DNA of 64,000 nt from Branchiostoma floridae (GCF_000003815.2 NC_049981.1:6911041-6975040); one strand, 5' to 3'. Counted from the first letter of the stretch, positions 47,101 to 64,000 are shown. Program-made: numbers and translations. Notes: a model not told the origin generated them from the letters alone.

Positions 47101-50100
47101 CTTTTGTATTTTTGTATCGATCGCATTTGTTAATGCTACACATGTGGATAAAAAATTTGCGCACCTAACGAAGGAAGATCTGTTCAAATACTTTATGTCA
47201 TCATCTAACGTTAACTACGATATACTGGAAAAACTCTGTAAGTTTGTCTACACATGCTTTAAGAAGAGAGAAGAAGCACGTACTTTGTAGTATATGTATA
47301 GTTTTCCGTTTACTCCCTTTATACCAATCTGACTGCATTTAGCTCCAATGGGGCATGAATATGCAATAAACTTCATTGTCATTGTTAAAGGGTATAAGAC
47401 ACCAATGACATCAAAATTAGAATTATTTGAAATTGCACTTCACCATCAAAGCATTGGTTCATAAAAAAAAACATTTGCACAAATATATACCATACTGATA
47501 TCGATGTAATTGATTATCAAACCAAATTTTACCTCTAGCTCTTGCAATTCTTTATTCTCGTCAGGTATTCAGAGTAAACGGTGACTTTTTCGGTCATTAC
47601 GTGACGATGAACCTCTACTGTTGATCCCTGTGGTTACGGAACCAATATTGACAGCATGTGTCGACAGAGTCTTGTTTTATTTTTTTTCACAGTGAAGAAA
47701 AATACACAAGCGAGATTGCTATCCACTACACCACCTTGCCAATGAAGGCTAGATATCCAGCCAGATACGCAAAGTAACCGTTACTTGCATTGACTGGATA
47801 TCTTTTTCTTGCTACTGCAGGTCGTGTTGAGGATGACGCGGTTGGAAAATCTGAACATTGGAGAGAATGACTTCTGCGGCGTCCCGAGAAACATCGGACA
47901 TCTTCAAAACCTGAAGGAGCTCTGGCTGAAGAGCTTGAACCTTCAGGAGCTACCTGACGAGGTAAGCAAGGCGCAGGTGATATTTCGCATGCCAAATCAC
48001 TTTCACCGCATTACGAACAAAGAGCTCACTCTAGATTTCTCATGTTTCGGAAAGTATCCACCATCGTTCGCATACTTTCGGAGCAGTGTTTATTTTTCGA
48101 AGCAAAACAAAGAGCGCTGATTCGTGATTTTGACAATGGGGCAAGATTGTCCTTGCCGGTTCATAAATCCGTCTCCCGGCCAACTTCCTTCCCCGGTATT
48201 TAAAGAACCTTTTCCATGTTGAGAATCAGTCAGATCTCTCTCTCAAAAACAAAACGCCGCTCAGAATGTCTTTTTCTTGCTTTTGAACTGACGAGGACAA
48301 TGTCAATGTGGCACTGCACTCACGTCAGTAACTTATTTCAACAATGCCCGACACAAATTACAAACAATTTACGGCATGTGGAACTCGACCCACACGTCTC
48401 ATCACAATTTTCCCTTGTTTTTTCTCGCCACTTACCTACTGCTTTTCAAAAAGACGTTACATGGGAAGTTATGACGGCAATGGTTTGGAATTTTGAGGAT
48501 ATTGATAAAAGGCTTCAAACTACGAAGTTGTGCCTCAAAATCTGAGTTGTGCTTATTACATCTGGGTGAGGCTGAGAATTTTTTTATTGATCACCCCTCG
48601 TATGTAATTTTCTTCTATATATCCACAGCTCTGCCTCCTACAAAATCTGGAACTCCTGCACCTCGGGTGGAACAACCTGACCAGACTGCCAGGCAACTTC
48701 GCCCAACTGTCCTCGCTCAACAAGCTCCTGATGCAGCACAACCGCTTCCAACAGTTTCCGGAGCAGGTGTTTGTTACCTCCATGAAATGTCATGGAATGG
48801 AGGTTATATTTTCTGTTATGTGTCTCTGTCTGTGTAGAAGATTCCTCAAGAACGGCTGGATGGATTGGTTTCATACTTGTTGTGTTGGTGGGGTGTGACG
48901 AAAGCTCGAATTGATGAGATTTTGGGTGCCATATCTGTCGTTATGATCAATGTAATAATATCAGAAATCACACTGCTATATATTGGAACAGGCATGGTGG
49001 TTTCCCTCTTTGTTAATCACCTTATCTCCAAGCAGATGGTGAGGTGATTTGTTTCGCCAGTGATAGCCATGAACATATGTTGTTGTTTTTTTGGATCAGT
49101 TGACAACAACTGTTTGGGGGAAACGATAGCCTCGACCCAAGAACGGCTGGGTGAATTGGTTTCATACTTGATGTGTTGGTGGGGTGTGATGATAGCTTGA
49201 AGTGATTAGATTTTGGGCCCCGTATCTGTCGTTATGATCGATGTAATAATATAAGAAATCACCCCTATATTTGCGATATACAGTTGACATCGTAGAACAT
49301 CTGTTTGGGGGAACCAGACAGTTTTGAAAGTGATAACAAATTGTATTTATGTACTTGTGCTTTTAGGGACATGATGTATTATATTTCTTTTGTGCTGTTA
49401 GATGTTATGTGGTCCACCTTGCGTCACGCTGAAGTTTTGTTAGTATGTACTCGGTTTTATTATATATCTATTATGTGGATGTGTTTGGACTTACCTTATC
49501 TGAACAGTTGTCATCATCAACAAACATAAAATCGACAAAAACACTCAATATTTCATGGTGGTATGAGGTCGCCGAACTCTAGTTTTTTCTTCTTCTTCTT
49601 TCCTACTTCCTTGTCTCTTGAAGAAGAAGATTATTGGCATGTGTTTGTAACAGCAAAAGTGACCGCGTACAAATAAACGAAGGGAAATAAAGGAAAACTG
49701 CTAAGGAACATAACTGATTCTGTGTCTGTGTGTGCGTGAAAAGGGAAAGACAAGTGAATTTACTGGGTTACAAATACAAAATAATAAAAAATGTATCAAC
49801 ATACACATGTTTGCTTGTAACAGTTGTATTGCTTACGGTACATCACACCAAGTTTGTACTCCCGGATATTTACAAACTCCATATATGAACTATATTCATT
49901 TGATCCACTCACGCGCACCTACTCTTTTCAACCAAGTATGGTGGTTTCTTAACATGCTTTAGGAGTGGTTCTCCTCCAACACGGCACCTCCATTTAAGGT
50001 TCTCTCCCTATCTGACGCTATTCTAGTGAGCAAAATGGTGTGAATGGTGGTTCATTTCAGGGATTCAAATTTACTTCTGGTAATACCTACAAGTTCTGAG

Positions 50101-52299
50101 TCATCAACACTAACCAAACGGCCATCTTGCATCCAGGTGTGCTTCCTCGCCTCCCTCCGGGAGCTGTACCTGGACCAGGGGACAGGAGAGAAGTTCACGG
50201 TCATCCCGGACAGCATCGGCAACCTGAGGAAACTCAGGGTCATGGTACTGGACAACAACGCTCTGACGTCACTTCCGACCACGGTTGGTATCTTTGCCTA
50301 CTTGTTGGTTTGTATTAGAGAACTGTAATCTACCTTTACTTTTGGTGTTACACAAAGGTATGAAAGGGTTGATCAACGTATACCGAGATGGAACCATATC
50401 CTGGATTCATTGACATATTAGTATATCTGTAGAACTCCTTAAACAAAGGGGCCTTTTGCTTAGAATTAACTAATATCTACCAGGTTGACTCAAACAAGTT
50501 GTAGAAATCGGCAAAATACAAAATAGGATGTAAGGTAGACCATTAGAAAAGACACTTAACTTGCCACCTAACTTAAAAGCGTCCTTATAATTAGTCCTCA
50601 GAGTACTGCAACAACTAGACCAGCATCATGGCTTCGGTCGCCAAACCGGGACCCGACCGGGATGTTTGTGGAAACCAAAAGATAGAAATGTATACGCAAA
50701 ATAATATTCTTTTCACGTCTTGGGTAGTTTGGGGTTTTTTATATCAAACATTCCGTTCCCGAAAACTGCCCGGCCGGGCCCCGGTTTGGAAGTGTGACGT
50801 AGTCCCAATTGTGCTGGTGCTTGTAAGGTATGTAGCCCCGACCGGGGTCCGATCTGGTCCAAACATTCAGTGAGAGCTGCACGCCCGAAAGATCCCGAAA
50901 GCCCCCCCCCCCCCCCCGTTATCTCAGATAACGCAAACGACACTGAAGCCGACAAGCCCCAAGCACAAGTGCCCCATGACTGTCAAGACATCCTCGACGA
51001 CGACGAGACCACACCCAGCGGCGTGTACATGGTGTATCCAAGGGACAACCTGGGCGGCTTCCTGGTCTTCTGTGATATGGACACGGACGGAGGGGGATGG
51101 ACGGTAAGTCTGGTCACTTTACTGTTACAAATGTGAGATACGGCTACATTTGTGTATGTCATTGTTCTGATGTTGAGATGTTTGCTTTTTTCTGGCTATC
51201 AGCGTTTTCTTGCTCTTGAAGTTGTTCCAGAAACGCCAAGACGGAACAGTGGACTTCTTTCGGGACTGGGCAGACTACAAGACCGGCTTCCCTTCCAACC
51301 TGAACGGCGAGTTCTGGCTGGGGAACGACAAGCTGTACCGCCTGGCCGTGCAGAAAGTCTACCAGCTCAGGGTGGATATGGAGGATGTGGAGGGGAACAC
51401 GGCGTACGCGGCTTACAGCACGTTTGCCATCTCGCCTGAATCCCAGAACTACAAACTCCACATCGGGACTTACACCGGTACTGCAGGTGAGGGAGTTGAC
51501 AGTTAAAATCTTGAAATGGTATTGTTCCGACATGTTGACAATGTATCATATGGTTCTCCCTCTGAGTTGAATTTGAACGTGTCGCGTAGATTCGTGAAAA
51601 TAGATATGGTAGATTAATGTCTCTAAAATTTGATCAATACATACATACATACATACATACATACGTAGTCATACTCTATCGAGTTGTAGCATTAGCATAC
51701 TTTCGCTTCCAGTGTAATCTATTGTATCAATGTTCACGTTAAAATCTCTGTTTTCCATATGCGCGTACCAAATAAGTGAGGAATACTTTGGGTATTGTGA
51801 AGTACGCATGAAATTGGGATACGATATGCAATTGCTTACAAAAATATGAACACCGGAGCCTAGAACTGAAAATCATAGCGACACAGAAACAAAAAGGAAG
51901 TCAAAAGATACGCATGGTCAACAGGTCATAGTTTATTTCAGCTTCTAAACATGTACATCTCAAAACAAAGGATGATCTTAAAGATTGATAATCCAAGCCA
52001 CGTGCATTTCTGTTGTTCGGATCTAAATGTTTGTTTTTGTCACAGGGGATAGCCTGTCGTTACATGACGGGAAACCATTCAGTACAAAGGACAGAGACAA
52101 CGACGAGAGCTCTTCCGGAAGCTGTGCTCAGTCGATCAAAGGTGCGTGGTGGTACGGTAATTGCCACCACTCCAACCTGAACGGGCTGTACCACCTGGGT
52201 ACTCATGACAGTCACGGTGACGGCGTCAACTGGTACCACTGGAAGGGTTACAAATACTCCTTGAAGCGCACGGAGATGAAAATCCGGCCAACTCCGTAA
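44137..52299 (+). CDS. SH3-like / leucine-rich repeat / fibrinogen C-terminal domain chimeric protein, 12 exons
   Basis: Exons 44137-44167, 44524-44610, 45245-45402, 45737-45813, 46185-46403, 46894-47095, 47821-47961, 48629-48766, 50137-50287, 50928-51103, 51222-51486 and 52046-52299 sum to 1,899 nt (632 residues) with every junction in phase. Order: PPSY motif (about residue 20-25); SH3-like domain 43-110 ([24 protein letters not shown]); second SH3-like segment 122-175 ([29 protein letters not shown]); leucine-rich repeats 195-400 of the short intracellular-type 23-residue class (LxxLPxxLxxLxxLxxL); fibrinogen C-terminal domain 417-629 with GVYMVYP, GGGWT, TKDRDND calcium loop and [16 protein letters not shown]. 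Fibrinogen-related domains are normally secreted carbohydrate-binding modules, yet no signal peptide is visible. The exon 9-10 join uses donor G|GTATCT, and the alternative is two adjacent genes. An in-frame TGA upstream of the ATG supports the start. Confidence 0.7.
44305..44430 (+). repeat. Interspersed repeat family R1, copy 2
   Basis: Same-orientation match to 720-860 (CACTGAACAGAGACGG, TTTGACCAATTGCTGACGTC, GATCACGTGTTAATACGATC). Lies in intron 1 of the chimera, just upstream of exon 2. Confidence 0.55.
44524..44610 (+). CDS. Chimera exon 2 (PPxY segment)
   Basis: Acceptor CTTCAATCAG, donor GTCG|GTAAGT. Encodes [19 protein letters not shown] then [14 protein letters not shown] fits the WW-domain ligand consensus PPxY. 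Confidence 0.75.
45245..45402 (+). CDS. Chimera exon 3 (SH3-like domain, first part)
   Basis: Acceptor ACTTTCCAG, donor CAAG|GTGGGC. Encodes [32 protein letters not shown] and [10 protein letters not shown]: the N-terminal strands, the n-Src-like loop and the conserved Trp of an SH3 fold. Confidence 0.8.
45737..45813 (+). CDS. Chimera exon 4 (SH3-like domain, end)
   Basis: Acceptor GCTTCTAAG, donor CGAG|GTAGGG. Encodes [19 protein letters not shown], the last SH3 strands (G.V.P..Y.EP), then a Pro-rich linker. Confidence 0.78.
46185..46403 (+). CDS. Chimera exon 5 (second SH3-like segment)
   Basis: Phase requires the acceptor TGCTCAG at 46178-46184 rather than CCGCAG at 46186-46191, because the latter gives a stop after four codons. 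Encodes [33 protein letters not shown] and a tail REQLYR. The donor is ACAG|GTACGG. Confidence 0.75.
46894..47095 (+). CDS. Chimera exon 6 (start of leucine-rich repeats)
   Basis: Acceptor GATATTCCAG; donor GAG|GTCTGC. Encodes [18 protein letters not shown], then [19 protein letters not shown] and [10 protein letters not shown], about two and a half repeats. Confidence 0.85.
47821..47961 (+). CDS. Chimera exon 7 (leucine-rich repeats)
   Basis: A 47-codon exon in phase 0 at both ends. Encodes [16 protein letters not shown] and [19 protein letters not shown], two 23-residue repeats. Acceptor CTACTGCAG, donor GAG|GTAAGC. Confidence 0.88.
48629..48766 (+). CDS. Chimera exon 8 (leucine-rich repeats)
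   Basis: A 46-codon exon in phase 0 at both ends, with the same two-repeat layout as exon 7. Encodes [18 protein letters not shown] and [19 protein letters not shown]. Acceptor ATATCCACAG, donor CAG|GTGTTT. Confidence 0.87.
48770..49300 (+). repeat. Intronic repeat with ~295-bp-spaced direct copies
   Basis: 48845-49010 and 49137-49290 share GAACGGCTGG(A/G)T, TTGGTTTCATACTTG, GTGTTGGTGGGGTGTGA, GATTTTGGG and TATCTGTCGTTATGATC. The same family appears at 25425-25560. Confidence 0.65.
49301..50136. other. Rest of chimera intron 8, with a SINE fragment
   Basis: Non-coding. 49955-50035 (GGTTCTCCTCCAACACGGCA, CCTCCATTTAA) is a degenerate copy of the SINE at 63205-63692. No extra leucine-rich-repeat exon was found. 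Confidence 0.45.
50137..50287 (+). CDS. Chimera exon 9 (last leucine-rich repeats)
   Basis: Encodes [35 protein letters not shown] and ALTSLPTTV. The donor G|GTATCT at 50288 gives phase 1, matching exon 10. Reading through instead ends after 15 more codons (stop at 50326-50328), which would be the last exon if the fibrinogen part is a separate gene. Confidence 0.78.
50641..50789. mobile_element. Short TIR element (MITE) in chimera intron 9
   Basis: Left CCAAACCGGGACCCGACCGG and right (reverse complement) CCAAACCGGGGCCCGGCCGG are inverted. A related end lies at 7225-7247. Non-coding, about 150 bp. Confidence 0.6.
50928..51103 (+). CDS. Chimera exon 10 (linker and start of fibrinogen domain)
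   Basis: Acceptor GTTATCTCAG after a poly-C run, donor ACG|GTAAGT. Encodes an acidic linker, then [23 protein letters not shown] and [12 protein letters not shown], the signature first half of a fibrinogen C-terminal domain. Confidence 0.85.
51222..51486 (+). CDS. Chimera exon 11 (fibrinogen domain)
   Basis: Acceptor CTCTTGAAG, donor GCAG|GTGAGG. Encodes [35 protein letters not shown] and [13 protein letters not shown], all family landmarks. Confidence 0.92.
51636..51666. repeat. (ATAC)n microsatellite
   Basis: About eight uninterrupted tetranucleotide units in intron 11 of the chimera. Confidence 0.85.
52046..52299 (+). CDS. Chimera exon 12 (fibrinogen domain, stop)
   Basis: Acceptor TTGTCACAG. 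Encodes [50 protein letters not shown] and [11 protein letters not shown], ending at TAA. The DRDND calcium loop and both late Cys residues are present. Candidate poly-A signals downstream are at 52565 (ATTAAA) and 53117 (AATAAA). Confidence 0.92.
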
Positions 52300-53284
52300 C
52301 TTCATACATTATATTCTATCGTTCATGCCACTGAAACAGATGTGAAAACGACAATATGTTACCTATTAATTTTATGATCGAGATTTAGATATTGAATGCT
52401 TACACATCATACCCTCCTTAACAAGAACTGTATTGTCAATTCCAGTGTTGTAAGATTTCTTTTAAGTTAAATCCTACACTTAGAGTAAAACATCAGAATT
52501 AGTCTTGAATTTCCTGTACAGAGAGATATAGTGTGAAATCTTTCATTACCACTGGGACTAAAAAATTAAATTTATCTCTAAATAAGGCAAAAAGTTCGTT
52601 TCCACGAATTCGAAATCTGTTTTGAATTCGGTTTTAGATACTTTAAATGATAATAATAATGGATTGCGTATTGTGCTCATAGATAGAAGAATATTACATA
52701 GCACTGAATATCAATATTCCTTCATTCTCCTATTGTCACATATGATGTACGTAGTTATTTTTCTTTTGTCTGATGGAGTATTGGGATACATATCTTTCAA
52801 CAGTTTGATGCTAACTAGTTTCATTTGATTTTCTCTATGATGTATAATAGTTCTCGAGCTCTATAATTCACTGTATTAACAGTCATTGCCTGTGGTATTT
52901 GGTACATGTTCAAAGACGGTTATAACGAATGCTTGATAGAACTCTGATCTGTTTTAGTTGACCCCTTTTCTATTATTTGTTTAATCATTTGTTAACAACA
53001 TTAGACATGTTGTGACTATTTTCTGTAATATAGGGCATTCTGTACTCATAGTACAATTTGCGACATTCGCCTTCAGTGTGATGACTAAAACTAACTACTG
53101 CCATAACTAAAATGATAATAAAAACACTGGCATGATCATGTTCTGTTGCAGATTTTCGTAATCGTAATAGTTCATATTCAGCAAATTCGTAACCTATTAT
53201 TACATTTAGCATTAACTTAGAGGTGCAAGATAATGCATTTCTAAGTAAGTTCTAGGAATTTAGGCCAAACGGACGCACACCATA
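52300..53284. other. 3' flank of the chimeric gene
   Basis: AT-rich, with candidate poly-A signals ATTAAA (52565-52570) and AATAAA (53117-53122). No other feature seen. Confidence 0.45.
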
Positions 53285-53640
53285 CTATTAGGCTAGCGCC
53301 TGAGGCGTCGCCAAAAAGACGCTTTAAGTATACAATCAGAGGAACTGTGTACTATCCCAAATGTGCTCTATCCCAAAAGCGCTTTTAGGATAGAAGCACT
53401 TCTGGGATAAGCCTGCATCCTAAATGTGCTTCTATTCTGAAAGCGCCCTAAGCCAGAGCGCATCCTGGATATCCCAGACGCGCTTCTTTGTCGCCGTCAA
53501 TCATGGTGATTGACAGGACCGCAAGCGGTGATTGTTTCCATATTTGGTTCGACCTCGCGATCGCGAGACGTCGCGACAGTCTACTTGCGATAATCGCGCT
53601 GAATGCTGGCTGATGTGCGATTTCCACCATTTAGAGTCAT
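53285..53640. repeat. Copy of the GCGCTTTTAGGATAG repeat family
   Basis: Contains AAAAGCGCTTTTAGGATAGA, GCATCCTAAATGTGCTTCTA, CATCCTGGATATCCCAGACG and TTTCCATATTTGGTTCGACC, all matched in the element at 54780-55640. Probably an older, partial copy. Confidence 0.6.
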
Positions 53641-53825
53641 TTATTCAAGACATCTTGTTTCTGAAATAAAAGCATGGAGGGACTGAATGTGATGATATAT
53701 ATCTGCAACAGTCTTTCTAGTTAGTGATGAAATTTCTCAAAGCCCTGTCGTACTGTATAGTAGCTTTTATTTCTCCTTCATGGATATGAAAAGAAAAGAT
53801 GACAAATCTTCTAATGGAAGTTATC

Positions 53826-53831
53826 TTTATT
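53826..53831 (-). terminator. Candidate poly-A signal of TMEM161
   Basis: TTTATT on the plus strand is AATAAA on the minus strand, 3.4 kb beyond the TMEM161 stop. A closer alternative is at 56233-56238. Which one is used cannot be told from sequence. Confidence 0.25.
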
Positions 53832-54107
53832 GCAAGTTAATGCACAGAGGTAATTATACACTGGTGAATACAATATGTATACAGTGTACACAGATAATGG
53901 GACATTTATCAAACTTAATTCCATGCAGATTAAACACTATTTTGTCCTTTTGATTCTCACTATATGATTTTCATCAATCTAATTGTGCATGGAAGACACA
54001 AAAAGCAATTCTCAATAGTGCATCCCAAGATGTACTACAAAATGTACCATATAAAATGTATTACAAAATGTACCATAATAAAACATGGCCAACGCGACCG
54101 CGACCGG

Positions 54108-54568
54108 NNNNNNNNNNNNNNNNNNNNNNNNNNNNNNNNNNNNNNNNNNNNNNNNNNNNNNNNNNNNNNNNNNNNNNNNNNNNNNNNNNNNNNNNNNNNN
54201 NNNNNNNNNNNNNNNNNNNNNNNNNNNNNNNNNNNNNNNNNNNNNNNNNNNNNNNNNNNNNNNNNNNNNNNNNNNNNNNNNNNNNNNNNNNNNNNNNNNN
54301 NNNNNNNNNNNNNNNNNNNNNNNNNNNNNNNNNNNNNNNNNNNNNNNNNNNNNNNNNNNNNNNNNNNNNNNNNNNNNNNNNNNNNNNNNNNNNNNNNNNN
54401 NNNNNNNNNNNNNNNNNNNNNNNNNNNNNNNNNNNNNNNNNNNNNNNNNNNNNNNNNNNNNNNNNNNNNNNNNNNNNNNNNNNNNNNNNNNNNNNNNNNN
54501 NNNNNNNNNNNNNNNNNNNNNNNNNNNNNNNNNNNNNNNNNNNNNNNNNNNNNNNNNNNNNNNNNNNN
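54108..54568. other. Assembly gap (461 N)
   Basis: A run of N. Any frames drawn through it are artefacts. It lies between two copies of a long inverted-repeat family, which probably caused the gap. Confidence 0.99.
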
Positions 54569-54779
54569 ATGATGACAGTCAATGAAAACGTCCAGTTGCC
54601 CATTGACCAATTACCACATCCATTCAGTTGCACCGGTTGTATACTCTCTAGCACCAGTGCTTCTGGGCTAGACGCAGACGTTCGCCTAACAACGACAGTC
54701 CCTTGTCGTCTATAACCGACACCGCTTCTGGCATAAATTGTCCTCCATCCCCAGTTCCCTTGTCGGATATCCCGAATCA

Positions 54780-55645
54780 CTCGCCAGCGCTTGCGACGTG
54801 TTCTGGATATCCTAGAAGCGCTTTTGGGATAGAAGCACATTTGGGATAGATCTGCATCCAAAATCTGTGTCTATCCTAAAAGCGCTTCTAGGATATCCAG
54901 AACACGTCGCAAGCGAAGAAGCGCATTCTGGATATCCTGAATGCGCTCCTGTCGAAGGCGGCCGACATCTGTCTTCTCCTGTGCAGGTTGACTTTGTTAA
55001 TGGTTTGCTGAATTTCAGCTTCTGGTTTTGTTTCGAACTATCGAACCGGAGATAGCGATACTACCTCGGTGTGTTGGGTCCATGCAGTCAACACGTCACG
55101 AGAAAATGGCAGCGGCCATTGCGATTGTTTACACCAAAGTTTCCATATTTAGTTCGACCTTGCGACACCTGCCGTAATCTACGTGATGGAAATACGCAGT
55201 TTATAAAGCAAGCGCTGAACCTAGATTTTACGTGATTATGTGAGGGTTAGATCGGGCCACGGAGTCCCCAAAAATGATTTGGTTTATGCAAACTACGTTG
55301 ATTTGGTGTAAGTATATGCGATCTTCTATCACAATCAAACCCGGAAGTGACCTCGTGGGAGAACAAAGATGGCGGCCTCAGGTTGACTACGAAAAATCAC
55401 ATACAAGATAGTCTCCGCCTCCTAAGACACTAAGCTCCTCCCACAAGTGCACGTTCAGGATAAACACGCCGGCTTATCCTGAATGCGCTCCGACAGAAGC
55501 GCATTCAGGATACCCAGAATGCGCTCCTCGCTTGCGACGTGTTCTGGATATCCCATAAGCGCTTTTAGGATAGAAGCACATTTTGGATGCCGGTCTATCC
55601 TAAAAGCGCTTCTATCCTAAAAGCGCTTTTAGGATAGACGACATT
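54780..55645. mobile_element. Foldback-like element with long inverted, internally palindromic arms
   Basis: The left arm (about 54854-54955) is the inverse of the right arm (about 55491-55590): GCATCCAAAA(T)..., CTATCCTAAAAGCGCTT, GGATATCCAGAACACGTCGC and GCATTCTGG(A/G)TATCCTGAAT occur in both. The left arm is also part of a perfect 38-bp inverted repeat, 54788-54825 against 54878-54915. The interior (54960-55440) has no coding motif. Boundaries and target duplication are not resolved. Confidence 0.7.
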
Positions 55646-55865
55646 CTAGGATGTAACAAACTGTAAGATTGTTTGAACAACAGAAAAATGGAAAACTTAG
55701 TATCTGCCCCAGACTGTCATGCACAAAAAAACTTTCAATTTTTTTCTGATCTTGGAATCAAATAAATTTTACAAGATACCCCAACTTTAAGGCCTTTTTA
55801 CATGTCTTTCTTTTATAAGACATTTCAACATGTACTTCCACATATTTGAGGATGGCCACACTTTA

Positions 55866-55995
55866 TAATCTCCAAGCAGATCCTACAGTAGCATAAGATA
55901 GTAGTTATCAGAAGCATACACAATCCTAGGCTGGTTTCACTCCTCTGGCAGCTTTTGATGCTATCTTATGCTACTGTAGGATCTATTTGCAGATA
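55866..55995. mobile_element. MITE family B, copy 2
   Basis: A perfect 24-bp inverted repeat pairs 55878-55901 with 55961-55984 (core CCTACAGTAGCATAAGATAG). The centre shares TTTCACTCCTCTGGCAGCTT with copy 1 at 37875-38036. Confidence 0.85.
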
Positions 55996-56739
55996 AACAC
56001 TTTGAGTATTATGATATTAAAGAACCCACCACACTTAGTAGGGGTTCATCTGAGTATAACTGGATCAAACATTATTTCATGCAGCTTGTACATGTACATG
56101 TGCCTACCGTACAAAAGTAGTGTGCTACATCCAAGGTCTACAGTTAAACAGTTATGTGTAACAGACAAAATCAGTAAAAAAATCAACAATGTGATAGCAA
56201 TCAAACCAAGAAAGCAGAACAGAACAAATACTTTTATTCAGATACATATTACTCTACCACTTAATCATCATAATGATTGTGCAACATATCTTTCATTTTT
56301 CTAAACAATGACTACTACAAACTCTTTCACTAAGTACTGAACTACATATTTTAAGGGAGAATTCACGCATGGCAACAATGGCGTCATTTGGTCTACATTG
56401 TACTTACTAGCTCCACTCTGTTTAGTTAAAAAATGTACTACCCCTAATACCTGGTGTCTTTCATAATTCAATGTGACAAGTACTCAACACAAAGTGATTG
56501 TGTCAAAATATTGATCTAACACTCAAGCAGAAATACCACAGTGTTTTTACATCTACCTGAAACACCTAAATTGCAAAAATTGAGTGAGGGATCATTTCGA
56601 ATATTCCAAACATATTAGTCACAAAAACTGAAATGACAGACCATCTACATTATGTATGATACCATTTCTCTGAATAACGCAATAGAAATTATCCAAACCA
56701 ACATGGTGAGGAAAGCATCAATGATTTTCATACTAAATA
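55996..56739. other. Possible TMEM161 3' UTR or 3' flank
   Basis: AT-rich, non-coding. AATAAA on the minus strand at 56233-56238 is a possible poly-A signal. Confidence 0.35.
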
Positions 56740-56747
56740 CTGTCTAT

Positions 56748-57092
56748 CAGGGTTGCAGCCAGCACCTGTCCTTCCGTCCTTTTGTTTTGCAGCTGGGGAT
56801 GGGAAAAATTTGCCCATTCCGTCCTCTGTGACGGACAAAAATCGACATTTAAAAACTGTTTCCCTTGTGTAATTTTTCACCAAAACCTTTTTCACAGCCT
56901 TTGAACAGCTTAGTCTACCAGCAAAGTTTGCACCTCAAAATGCAGGAAATAGCATTTCAGAGGGTCTAGATTTCAAAATTTTCTGGGAAGGGGGGCATGT
57001 GCCCAACCCCCCTAGTAATGTTGCACCTTCGATGCTAGAGAGGATTTATAATTGAGGGTACAGAAAATAATTTCAGGCTGGCTACAACCCTG
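56748..57092. mobile_element. Non-autonomous hAT-like element with 8-bp target duplication
   Basis: Flanked by CTGTCTAT on both sides (56740-56747, 57093-57100). Ends: CAGGGTTGCAGCCAGC and (reverse complement) CAGGGTTGTAGCCAGC. CAGGG termini with an 8-bp duplication are typical of hAT (Charlie-type) elements. 345 bp, no transposase. Confidence 0.9.
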
Positions 57093-57240
57093 CTGTCTAT
57101 ACACAAATACCAAATAGTCAGTGGCAACAAATACTGCAGTGACAATTAGGACAGCAGTTCAATAAAGAACAAGGCAGAAATAATCATGACCAATCAACCT
57201 TGTAACAATAGCATCAATGACTTTTTCTTCACAATACAGT

Positions 57241-63896
<6,656 letters not shown>

Positions 63897-64000
63897 CTGG
63901 AGACAGCAAAAGGAAATGTAACTGTAAGTTGGGATATGGGCACTGGCAGGCTAGTCTGTGTATACTAAATACAACAGGCATGTGCTACAATACATAAAGC

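Noticed and set aside
53964-54861. Long frames crossing 54108-54568
   Set aside because: They run through assembly-gap N bases.

Overview
The window is animal nuclear DNA: AT-rich, intron-dominated, with GT-AG exons, a metazoan ionotropic glutamate receptor, TMEM161, a fibrinogen-related domain and many SINE, LINE and MITE copies. The gene content, the domain shuffling and the repeat style (tRNA-derived SINEs, small TIR elements, short degenerate tandem arrays) fit an invertebrate deuterostome best. Amphioxus (Branchiostoma) is my first guess; this is inference, not proof.

Layout. (1) 1-15325, minus strand: the 5' end of an ionotropic glutamate receptor gene. Signal-peptide exon 1 (15205-15325) and exon 2 (382-540) are separated by a 14.7-kb intron. 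That intron holds an almost intact non-LTR retrotransposon with one nonsense codon (about 2440-5830), several SINEs, a degenerate ~150-bp tandem array split by a TIR element with a perfect 8-bp target duplication (8151-8623), and a Penelope/hammerhead-like tandem duplication (12742-13165). (2) 15326-44136: no supported host gene. It contains a ~170-bp tandem array (23330-24970), a 5.0-kb CACTA-like element (28762-33787, 3-bp TAG duplication) with a second TIR element nested inside it (30297-31351), and MITE copies. (3) 44137-52299, plus strand: a 12-exon gene whose exons splice in phase into a 632-residue protein. Its order is PPxY tail, SH3-like, SH3-like, leucine-rich repeats, fibrinogen C-terminal domain, which is an unusual combination. 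(4) 52300-57240: intergenic sequence and 3' ends, an assembly gap (54108-54568) and a long inverted-repeat family. (5) 57241-63896, minus strand: the last seven exons of TMEM161, convergent with gene 3. Its introns hold at least five TIR elements, three with recognisable target duplications, plus tandemly copied exon fragments.

The three host genes are not functionally linked as far as the sequence shows. The most notable content is the SH3-LRR-fibrinogen chimera and a dense set of non-autonomous elements. Several of these have target sites that can be reconstructed inside the window because they landed in tandem repeats.
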